From positions 1 through 5,178 of the forward strand of contig DCAZ01000069.1 of the NCBI GenBank assembly GCA_002313925.1: a DNA stretch of 5,178 bases, read 5' to 3'. The position numbers were made by a program, and so were the translations under genes. This document shows positions 1-5,178 of this stretch, one piece after another. Origin of the DNA: Gemmatimonadales bacterium UBA1120. Its GTDB lineage: Bacteria; Gemmatimonadota; Gemmatimonadetes; Longimicrobiales; Gaopeijiaceae. The notes below the pieces were generated by a model. That model was not told where the DNA came from. It searched no databases and was given only the letters and a program-made list of their open reading frames with translations. The stretch's first letter is position 1. Each line of letters opens with the position of its first letter.

Positions 1-70
1 CGGAATTGAGATTCAAGCTACGCGCCTTAGCGGCGGTACTACTGCTTAAAGTGATGCTCCGATCAGTCAT
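1..70 (-). CDS. Possible start of a further gene in the operon (cut by left edge)
   Basis: An ATG at 68-70, three bases after the ATPase TAG, opens a frame that stays open for 23 codons to the left edge (begins MTDRSITLSSSTAAKAR). The close spacing fits the rest of the operon. A weak AGG lies three bases before the ATG and a GGAG about 13 bases before it. The fragment is too short to assign to any family, and an open frame of this length can occur by chance. I see no terminator hairpin in these bases, which is mild support for continued transcription. Confidence 0.4.
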   Translation of the reverse strand, partial: MTDRSITLSSSTAAKARSLNLNS

Positions 71-73
71 ATC

Positions 74-2191
74 CTAAGTTAAACTCCGCTCCGCAAACCC
101 ATCCCCCATCTCACTACCGACCTTTTGGAATAGATCGCGAATGTGATCATCCATGGTGAAATAGAAGACTTGCCAACCAGTTTGAACCAAGCTCAAGATT
201 TGGGAGATCAACTTCTCTCTACGACTCCAATCCGAATGCTGGAAGGCGTCGTCCAGGATAAGGAAGCCGGTCTCACCCCCCATTGCCCTTGAAGCAAAAC
301 CCATCCTCAAGGCCAAGAAAACCTGCTCTCGAGCCCCAGTGCTCAAACGAGACAGACGGTACAAGTCATCATCATCCGAAACGAGAACCAGACCCTTCTC
401 ACGGCTAAGGCGGATTTCTTGATAGTGGCCTGTTAGTAGGTGGAGCGGCTTGGTCACTTCCTCGCTATTCAGCCCTTCGACAATACTTCTGTCTTCATCC
501 TGCCTGAACTCTCCTATTACCCCCATCACCTGGATTTCCGCAAGAATCTTGGCAGTAATTCTTTGATATTCCTGCACTGCTCTTTCGTACGTTGCCCGGA
601 GAGCCCGGATCAATTCTTCCCAACCAAGATCTTCTTTTGTCGTTTCTACCACAACTTCGATCCTGAGGTCGTGGAGCCTTGCTTCCTCCTCCTCCAGCTC
701 TCTTTCAGTGTCATTGATGATCTGCTCGAGCTTGCCGGAAGACTCTCGGTCCCATTCTACACCAGGATCCTCGTCGAGATGATCCTCTTCCATCACATGG
801 AGAGACGCCAAAGCGCTCTTTCTTGACCCTATTTCTCTCGATAAAGTGTTGTTCTGGTCAATTAGGGATCGGATAACGTCACCCCAATCTTCGGACTCCA
901 CTTCGTTATTCGTCCAACGCGTGAGGGTGCCACTGATCCTCTGCCCCTCGGTCCTCGTGCCTTCCTTGATTTCAGCCAGGTTGTCCTTCAGGCTTTGAGC
1001 CCGTACGCGGTCATCATTTAGCTCCTGCCTTTTAGCCCTGAGTTCAGCAATCTCTGTCAGATCGGAGCCAAACCGTGTTCGGTATTCTGTCTTCACCGCT
1101 TCTAATTCAGAACTCTCCCATCCACTTGAGGGTGCCTGTCGACCGTTCCATATCTCCTTGCCGATCAGCAACACACCAAGAAGGATACCGATGATCACCC
1201 ACCATAAGTCGAATCCAGATAACCCTGCAGCAATACTTGCTGCCACCAAGATCGCGGCAAACAGCAATATCGTTTGGTTAGGCCTGTACACAGCTGAGCC
1301 GGATCTAGCTTTTTCATAAACCTCGATAGCGTTTTCTGTCCAACGATGATTCTTCTCGGTACTCGCTAGATCTTCGAGATTCCCTGACTTGGTTTCGATT
1401 TGCCTTTCGTTGGCCCGGCACTTCTCTGCATCCGAACTGAGTACCGCAAGTTCGGATTCACTGGGTAGTGCCTGCTTTCCCTTCTCCAGTTTCTCTATCT
1501 CGCCCTGGAGTTGGCCGGCCCGGTAGCCCTTAGCTTTTTGAAGATCTCCGAACTGAGGTCGAAGTTGCTTAATCTTTTCGCGTAAAGAAAAAGCCTTTCC
1601 TGAGGTGTATTCTTCTTCTGCCCTCTCCAGGAGATCCTTCAATTTCCGAACTCTTGTTTCGGCTTGTGCCTTGTCCCTTAGCTCTCCCGTTTGATTGCCC
1701 GTGATGACCCGGTTCTCTATTGACGCGTTCTGCACGGTCACTTGGATATTGCCCTGTATTCCGTCAAGCAACCCTTTACCAGACAGGCAGTCCTTCAGAA
1801 GATCTCGGCCCACACCATCCGCTTCTCCTGTATTCAGTGCAGTTTCGCCTGCTCGCACTACCACCAGTTGAGAAAAATGGGGAGTGATACTTCTCCTTGA
1901 TTCCCAATAATCTTCCAGTTTCTTTCCAGTCTCATTTGGAAAGGGAATCCGGTCACCATCATCATTTAGCCCTGAGATCACTACCCTTCCACCAAAGTCC
2001 CATTTTCGATTAGGATCCCGATCGCGCGGGCCTCTCTCTCTGAAAAGAAAATTGATCAGCGCTTCGACCAAGTAAGTTTTTCCGGTCTCATTCGGTCCAT
2101 AGATCAGGTTTAAATCTCTACATGAGAGGTCGAAGTCACTCAGGAGAGGTCCGTCTCTGTCAACGTTGATTCGTTCAATCCTGAGCCCCAT
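74..2191 (-). CDS. Rad50/SbcC/YhaN-type ATPase with central membrane hairpin
   Basis: A 705-residue SMC-like ATPase, partner of the phosphoesterase just upstream. Seen in order: Walker A GPNETGKT (residues 32-39), a head lobe to about 160, a coiled-coil arm (about 170-295, rich in Glu/Lys/Arg), two strongly hydrophobic stretches at about 305-323 and 327-345 split by GLSGFDLW, a second coiled coil (about 355-550), and the C-terminal head with the ABC signature LSTGAREQ (616-623), Walker B FLILDD (643-648) with AFQHSDWSRREK after it, and a possible switch residue in FTMDDH (H683). The protein is shorter than E. coli SbcC (about 1050) or Bacillus YhaN (about 960). It has only three cysteines, no CxxC zinc hook, and the hydrophobic pair sits where a hook would be. 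Known relatives use ATP to open and close around DNA and gate the nuclease. Membrane attachment is inferred from the hairpin. The ATG at 2189-2191 follows the TGA of the upstream gene by 2 bases and has GGAAGG about ten bases upstream; an in-frame TAG close upstream rules out a longer start. Confidence 0.92.
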   Translation of the reverse strand: MGLRIERINVDRDGPLLSDFDLSCRDLNLIYGPNETGKTYLVEALINFLFRERGPRDRDPNRKWDFGGRVVISGLNDDGDRIPFPNETGKKLEDYWESRRSITPHFSQLVVVRAGETALNTGEADGVGRDLLKDCLSGKGLLDGIQGNIQVTVQNASIENRVITGNQTGELRDKAQAETRVRKLKDLLERAEEEYTSGKAFSLREKIKQLRPQFGDLQKAKGYRAGQLQGEIEKLEKGKQALPSESELAVLSSDAEKCRANERQIETKSGNLEDLASTEKNHRWTENAIEVYEKARSGSAVYRPNQTILLFAAILVAASIAAGLSGFDLWWVIIGILLGVLLIGKEIWNGRQAPSSGWESSELEAVKTEYRTRFGSDLTEIAELRAKRQELNDDRVRAQSLKDNLAEIKEGTRTEGQRISGTLTRWTNNEVESEDWGDVIRSLIDQNNTLSREIGSRKSALASLHVMEEDHLDEDPGVEWDRESSGKLEQIINDTERELEEEEARLHDLRIEVVVETTKEDLGWEELIRALRATYERAVQEYQRITAKILAEIQVMGVIGEFRQDEDRSIVEGLNSEEVTKPLHLLTGHYQEIRLSREKGLVLVSDDDDLYRLSRLSTGAREQVFLALRMGFASRAMGGETGFLILDDAFQHSDWSRREKLISQILSLVQTGWQVFYFTMDDHIRDLFQKVGSEMGDGFAERSLT
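1157..1279 (-). other. Predicted two-helix membrane hairpin within the ATPase
   Basis: Codes for residues about 305-345 of the ATPase. The first stretch reads TILLFAAILVAASIAAGL and the second DLWWVIIGILLGVLLIG, each long enough to cross a membrane, joined by a short turn and flanked by coiled coil. Charged residues (KEIW, NGR) follow the second stretch. With both head lobes on the same side, the hairpin would dip through the membrane and leave the ATPase heads in the cytoplasm. Confidence 0.75.
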
Positions 2192-2193
2192 AG

Positions 2194-3270
2194 TCAGCTA
2201 ACCTTCCCATAAATAGCTGCCAATGCCGCTATCTTCACCTGGTCCCTGGTAGGCTCAGACCCAACTCCCCAATCCCAATCACATTCTTCGATGAGTTCCA
2301 TCGTACGACTACGTACATCCTCCAACTGTTCATCCGTAGTCGAGTACAATTCTTCGATATTTGGGTCCTCATCCTCATAGGCCATGAATCCCTCAAAGCC
2401 AAGCTTAAGAGCATCTTTTACTGCACTCCTATTCTTGGAATAACCACTAGCCGATAACCTGACCTGAATTTTTGAATGATCAGGGGGATCCACATTCCAG
2501 GACTCAATCCGCTCAGTAATTTCCTTTTCTAGAAGTGAAATTTCATCCACTGCCGGGAAGATTAGAAAGGATTCATTGAAATAGAGCTGCTCGCCTCTTA
2601 CAGCGAGTGCCTCGATACTTCCGCTATCAGTGTCATAGACAACGAACTGCCTGTGACCAGTCTCTGTGATATCTAAGCCGCAGGGTGAACCAACAAAATG
2701 AACATCGGGGATAGGCTCATGGGGCTTATGGATATGACCAAGGAGTGCTAGCCGAGGCTTGAATTCCTCCACAGCACGCCGAGTAAGCGGCATGTGTGGT
2801 CCCGGCTCCAGGTGATTTACCTCCCGTATTCCCCCACCCCCGTATACCTCGCCGTGACCGATCAACACCCACTCTTTCTCGCTTCCTTCAATCTTGTCTT
2901 TCGCCCGGGCAATTTCCTCGCCCATCGCTTTACCTGCTACGTAAGGGATAAATAGCAAGATGGTAGAATCGACCTCTAGGACAGTGGGCTCCGTGTATAT
3001 GTGAATGTTTGCCCCAACGATATCCTTGTCGGCTATGTTGGGATCGTGATTACCGGGAATAATGTATAAATCCAGGTCATCATATTTTGTGCAAAGCGCT
3101 TCGAACTCCGAGTAGTTCTGGAACTCTTTATCGAACAGATCTCCAGCGATAATCAAATGCTTAATACCTATATCCCGCGTTTGCTCTAAGATATTCTCTA
3201 GGGCAACGTAGCGTTCTGGATGCTCTCCACCGGTGCGAAGATGCACATCCGCTGTTACAGCTATTTTCAT
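2194..3270 (-). CDS. SbcD/Mre11/YhaO-type metallophosphoesterase (putative DNA nuclease)
   Basis: A 358-residue calcineurin-like phosphoesterase of the SbcD/Mre11 group, the nuclease half of the pair with the downstream ATPase. Seen: motif I DVH (D8, H10), motif II GDLFD (D44), motif III GNHD (N74, H75, D76), GHGE (H139), and GHIHKPH (H179, H181). These are the standard two-metal ligands, so the active site looks intact. The catalytic domain ends near residue 225. The remaining part (SLLEKEITERIESW, IQVRLSASGYSKN, LGFEGFMAYEDED) is consistent with the capping and ATPase-binding regions of the family. Mre11/SbcD enzymes cut DNA ends, hairpins and protein-blocked ends under control of their ATPase; the exact activity here is inferred. 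The ATG at 3268-3270 is the first start codon after the in-frame TAA of the DUF3006 gene. The ribosome site is weak (GGTG about eight bases upstream; a better GGAG is too distant). Its TGA lies 2 bases before the ATPase start. It could also be called YhaO-like, given the partner. Confidence 0.92.
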   Translation of the reverse strand: MKIAVTADVHLRTGGEHPERYVALENILEQTRDIGIKHLIIAGDLFDKEFQNYSEFEALCTKYDDLDLYIIPGNHDPNIADKDIVGANIHIYTEPTVLEVDSTILLFIPYVAGKAMGEEIARAKDKIEGSEKEWVLIGHGEVYGGGGIREVNHLEPGPHMPLTRRAVEEFKPRLALLGHIHKPHEPIPDVHFVGSPCGLDITETGHRQFVVYDTDSGSIEALAVRGEQLYFNESFLIFPAVDEISLLEKEITERIESWNVDPPDHSKIQVRLSASGYSKNRSAVKDALKLGFEGFMAYEDEDPNIEELYSTTDEQLEDVRSRTMELIEECDWDWGVGSEPTRDQVKIAALAAIYGKVS

Positions 3271-3309
3271 CCGGAATTCACCACAGCTGTTCGACTCCTG
3301 CTCAGTGAC

Positions 3310-3588
3310 TTACAGTAGGATATCACCACCGGGATCTCGTTGGCGCAACTCATCCAGCACCTCTTCGGCTTCTCTACGCCGCTCGAGCCTCGATTCTTCA
3401 TCTAACTTCGCTGAAGCCCACACCGGTCCGCCAACATCCTCAGGAACCCTTAGAACCGTGCCCTCGGGTAATCTACCGGGTAGGACACTCATAGGTATGT
3501 CTACCGTCTCTCGGTTATCATCGGCCATTAACACGGCGACTTCTCTCTCGATTCGATCAATCACCCAAATTCTCTGAGTATCACTCAT
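3310..3588 (-). CDS. DUF3006 domain protein
   Basis: A 92-residue acidic protein that I recognise as DUF3006, a family with no established biochemical function. Seen: the N-terminal WVIDRIEREVAVL strand pair (residues 8-20), ETVDIPMSVLPGRLPEGTVLRV (27-48) forming the probable small beta-barrel core, an acidic/basic helix DEESRLERRREAEEVLDELRQRD (63-85), and a GGDILL end. The length is usual for the family. There is no signal peptide or membrane segment, so it should stay in the cytoplasm although its partner is exported. DUF3006 genes often sit directly beside ComEC-like MBL genes, as here, where the ATG at 3586-3588 lies inside the MBL reading frame and the two overlap by 8 bases. A TGAGGT ribosome site is seven bases upstream. 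Translational coupling is likely. A regulatory or accessory role for the MBL protein is inference. The stop is TAA, followed by 39 bases before the phosphoesterase gene. Confidence 0.87.
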   Translation of the reverse strand: MSDTQRIWVIDRIEREVAVLMADDNRETVDIPMSVLPGRLPEGTVLRVPEDVGGPVWASAKLDEESRLERRREAEEVLDELRQRDPGGDILL

Positions 3589-4480
3589 AGATGTACCTCA
3601 TGCCTACAACCCCGAGCCCCACTGAACAGCCCTGCACCATCGCAGTCACCTCTTCGCCTAGTACGACCTCGTATCGGCCATCTTCGTACCCAACAATAGT
3701 GATCTGCCCATCAAGGTCAGTACGGAGCACAGTCTCCGCTGCGTAGGTATACGCCTCTAGAGCTTCAGCGTGAGGATGACCGTAGGTGTTCGATCCCACT
3801 GAGATCGCAACAACCTCAGGCTCTGCGTCCGCGAGAAATTCCGATGTGAAGCCATTATAGCTTCCGTGATGTGGGGCCTTGAGCACGGTTACGTCGGGCA
3901 CGACACCCCGTCGCACCCAAGAACTCAACTCCTCGACTTCTGAGTCTCCACTCAAGAAGGCTGAGAAATCCCCGTATCTCACAACTAATCCAATAGAACG
4001 GTTGTTGAAGTCGGTCGAGGCAATCGGAAGCAGCGGAAGAACTTCTATCTCTACACTGCCGAGACTGATCGAGCGTGGCTCAGCGATCAGATACGTAATG
4101 TCGGTTCGCTGCTGAAGAGTGCTCGCTAGGTCTTGGTACGTAGACGTCGTATGGGTTTGGCCGTTGTCCATATAGAAGCGAACCGGAATCGAGTTGATTA
4201 CGTCGGCGATCCCTCCGATGTGATCTGCATGGGGATGCGTTGCCACCAAGAGGTCGAGCTCGTCTACGTCCAAGGCTCTCAAGCTGGTTACTGGACTGCT
4301 CCAACCCGCGTCTACAAGCGCAGTCTGACCTTCCGGGGACCGGATGAGTACGGCGTCTCCCTGTCCCACATCGAGGAATGTGATCCTGATCGATTCGCCA
4401 ACTTGGGCTGGAGCGGTAACGCCACAGCCCATGAAGGCAACAAGAAGAATTCCAGAGCAGAAAACGCGCGAAAACCGCAC
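3581..4480 (-). CDS. Exported ComEC-C-terminal-like metallo-beta-lactamase-fold hydrolase
   Basis: A 299-residue MBL-fold protein that resembles the periplasmic/extracellular nuclease-like domain of the competence protein ComEC, but without ComEC's membrane channel. Seen: an N-terminal leader (residues 1-26; basic start, hydrophobic ILLVAFMG core, then APAQ), the strand ITFLDVGQGDAVLI (33-46), the metal site THPHADHIGG (H82, H84, D86, H87), a FLSGD strand with D179, KAPHHGS with H204-H205, and the SVGSNTYGHPH segment (H235, H237) typical of the ComEC group. All expected metal ligands are present, so it should be a catalytic hydrolase. Known relatives are thought to cut DNA or phosphodiesters; substrate here is inference. 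The leader could be a lipoprotein signal (Cys19, but FMG before it is a weak lipobox) or a type I signal cut after APA. GTG start at 4478-4480, supported by GAGG seven bases upstream; 3 bases after the Smr stop. Its 3' end overlaps the DUF3006 gene by 8 bases. Confidence 0.9.
   Translation of the reverse strand: MRFSRVFCSGILLVAFMGCGVTAPAQVGESIRITFLDVGQGDAVLIRSPEGQTALVDAGWSSPVTSLRALDVDELDLLVATHPHADHIGGIADVINSIPVRFYMDNGQTHTTSTYQDLASTLQQRTDITYLIAEPRSISLGSVEIEVLPLLPIASTDFNNRSIGLVVRYGDFSAFLSGDSEVEELSSWVRRGVVPDVTVLKAPHHGSYNGFTSEFLADAEPEVVAISVGSNTYGHPHAEALEAYTYAAETVLRTDLDGQITIVGYEDGRYEVVLGEEVTAMVQGCSVGLGVVGMRYIYE
3595..3600 (-). promoter_or_regulatory. Shine-Dalgarno site for the DUF3006 gene, inside the MBL gene
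   Basis: TGAGGT on the minus strand, with GAGG seven bases before the ATG at 3588. It is embedded in the last codons of the MBL gene, so ribosomes finishing that gene pass directly over it. Confidence 0.7.
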
Positions 4481-4483
4481 AGT

Positions 4484-4828
4484 CTATCCTCGCAGTCGCA
4501 AGGCGATCGCACCGCCACCGACCAATCCTGCGTGCTCGACCACGCAATGTGCGAATTCTTCGCGAAGGAGTCGGTCAACAAGGCCTGGGAGAACCGGAGG
4601 CCCATCAGAATGTGTTCCCTTCCCGGTGATAATGTGAACTACCCTTCCCCTTGAAGTTCGAACATGTCTTTCGAGAAAGTGGCAGACCCTGATCTCAGCT
4701 TCCCTAGCGCTTAGCTCGTGCAGATCAAGCTTAGCTTCGGGAATCTCGCTGATCAGAAGTGTCGTGCCGCTCAATTTTGGAGCCGGTCCGTCACCGACTT
4801 CTCGTACCTTCCTTCTCCGCTTGCTCAC
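4484..4828 (-). CDS. Small stand-alone Smr-domain protein (putative endonuclease)
   Basis: A 114-residue protein made almost entirely of one Smr domain (the MutS2 C-terminal fold). Seen: a basic N-terminus (SKRRRKVRE), then the LDLH motif at residues 34-37, the helix SAREAEIRVCHFLERH, the strand VVHIITGKG with TGKG at 68-71, and a GGGAIALRL ending. LDxH and TGxG are the hallmark motifs. Known Smr domains from MutS2 and small Smr proteins have nicking endonuclease activity on DNA or RNA; that this one is active is inferred from the retained motifs. The start is a GTG at 4826-4828. The frame is open upstream, but the nearest codons hold no ATG, GTG or TTG, and an ATG two bases upstream is in another frame and closes at once. 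A GAGG sits only two bases before the GTG, so the ribosome site is poor and translation may depend on coupling to the amidase. The stop lies 3 bases before the MBL gene start. Confidence 0.88.
   Translation of the reverse strand: MSKRRRKVREVGDGPAPKLSGTTLLISEIPEAKLDLHELSAREAEIRVCHFLERHVRTSRGRVVHIITGKGTHSDGPPVLPGLVDRLLREEFAHCVVEHAGLVGGGAIALRLRG
4488..4491 (-). promoter_or_regulatory. Shine-Dalgarno site for the MBL-fold gene
   Basis: GAGG on the minus strand, seven bases before the GTG at 4480. It lies within the last codons of the Smr gene. Its good spacing supports the GTG start, which places the export signal at the very N-terminus. Confidence 0.7.
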
Positions 4829-4839
4829 ATCCTCAACAA

Positions 4840-5178
4840 TCAGCCTGGAGGCAATAACAGCGTCGGAAATCCGTCCGGCGGTCGGCGGTGCGCCGTGCCT
4901 TGCTCGTAGGCATACGCGAGGCGGAAGATGACGCCCTCCTGGTATGGTCTCGCCAGGATCTGGAGTCCCGCGGGCAGCGTTGTACGGGTGTAACCCATCG
5001 GTACTGTGCCGGCCGGCAGTCCGGTTCCAGGTGCGACGATCTGACTGTTGTCTCCCCGGTAGTCCTCAGAAGCCGTTTCAAGCGGTGCCGGCGGGTTGGT
5101 CCACGTAGGATACACGATGGCCTGAACGTCGGCGGCGTCCATCGCCGCGACGACAGCGTCCTTGTACGCCTGCCGCCC
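4840..5178 (-). CDS. Amidase-signature family amidase, C-terminal part (5' end outside window)
   Basis: This is the last 112 codons of an amidase-signature (GatA/AmiE-like) enzyme; the frame stays open to the right edge, so the start and most of the protein are missing. Seen: a VYPTW..PP segment, then APGTGLPAGTVPMGYT, then LPAGLQILARPYQEG and LAYAYEQGTAHRRPP, ending in a TGA. These match the typical C-terminal order of the family, where the GLPA..VP.G strand and the LP.GLQ...RP motif close the core and the AYAYEQ.T..R.PP helix ends the protein. Family members hydrolyse carboxamides; the Ser-cisSer-Lys triad lies in the N-terminal half and cannot be seen, so neither activity nor substrate can be stated. 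The C-terminus contains no GatA-specific feature that I recognise, so a general amidase is more likely than the tRNA amidotransferase subunit. GC is clearly higher than in the genes to the left. It lies 11 bases upstream of the Smr gene and may be cotranscribed with it. Confidence 0.88.
   Translation of the reverse strand, partial: GRQAYKDAVVAAMDAADVQAIVYPTWTNPPAPLETASEDYRGDNSQIVAPGTGLPAGTVPMGYTRTTLPAGLQILARPYQEGVIFRLAYAYEQGTAHRRPPDGFPTLLLPPG

Noticed and set aside
440..826. Plus-strand open frame of 128 codons inside the ATPase gene
   Set aside because: It lies antisense to the second coiled coil and C-terminal head of a well-supported ATPase; its translation shows no recognisable domain.
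3233..3577. Plus-strand 114-codon Ser-rich frame
   Set aside because: It is antisense to the DUF3006 gene, and its Ser/Arg-rich content is typical of a shadow reading.
4080..4547. Minus-strand 155-codon frame in another phase
   Set aside because: It is an Arg-rich, out-of-phase reading of the Smr end and MBL start, both of which are clearly coded in their own frames.
4133..4654. Plus-strand open frame of 173 codons across the MBL and Smr genes
   Set aside because: It runs antisense over two genes with intact catalytic motifs, and its own translation has no family motif.
4833..5081. Minus-strand 82-codon frame overlapping the amidase tail
   Set aside because: It is an out-of-phase reading of the GC-rich amidase end, with low-complexity Arg/Ser content; the amidase frame carries the family motifs.
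1..5178. CRISPR array, tRNA/rRNA genes, insertion sequence or attachment-site repeats
   Set aside because: I saw no regularly spaced repeats, RNA-gene-like segments, transposase motifs or terminal inverted repeats; almost every base is in a minus-strand gene.

Overview
The window is a compact bacterial gene run, all on the minus strand, so it reads from right to left. In transcription order it holds: the 3' end of an amidase-signature amidase (cut by the right edge), a small stand-alone Smr-domain protein, an exported ComEC-C-terminal-type metallo-beta-lactamase-fold hydrolase, a DUF3006 protein, an SbcD/Mre11/YhaO-type metallophosphoesterase, and a Rad50/SbcC/YhaN-type ATPase. A possible further gene starts just after the ATPase and runs off the left edge. 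Gaps are about 11, 3, -8 (overlap), 39, 2 and 3 bases. I see no terminator hairpin or convincing promoter inside, so one polycistronic transcript entering from beyond the right edge is the simplest reading.

Right part (about 4480-5178): the amidase tail is GC-rich, and the Smr gene begins 11 bases after it with a GTG. Middle part (3310-4480): the MBL-fold protein (GTG start, export signal, HxHxDH site) overlaps the DUF3006 gene by 8 bases; this pairing recurs in bacteria. Left part (74-3270): a nuclease/ATPase pair built like SbcD-SbcC or Mre11-Rad50. The ATPase has no CxxC zinc hook. Instead it carries a pair of hydrophobic segments in the middle of its coiled coil, as in Bacillus YhaN, so the complex is probably membrane-attached.

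The theme is nucleic-acid processing: Smr, ComEC-type MBL and Mre11-type phosphoesterase folds are all associated with nuclease activity, two of them in or at the membrane. Whether they act together (DNA repair, uptake or degradation of incoming DNA, defence) is inference. The amidase may simply be an unrelated upstream neighbour.

The organism is a bacterium of moderate GC with Shine-Dalgarno-led starts and some GTG starts. The phylum cannot be fixed from this window; an environmental lineage such as Gemmatimonadota is only a guess. Base composition falls from the amidase (about 63-70% GC in sampled 60-base lines) to the phosphoesterase/ATPase pair (about 38-40% in sampled lines), which hints at a mosaic origin.
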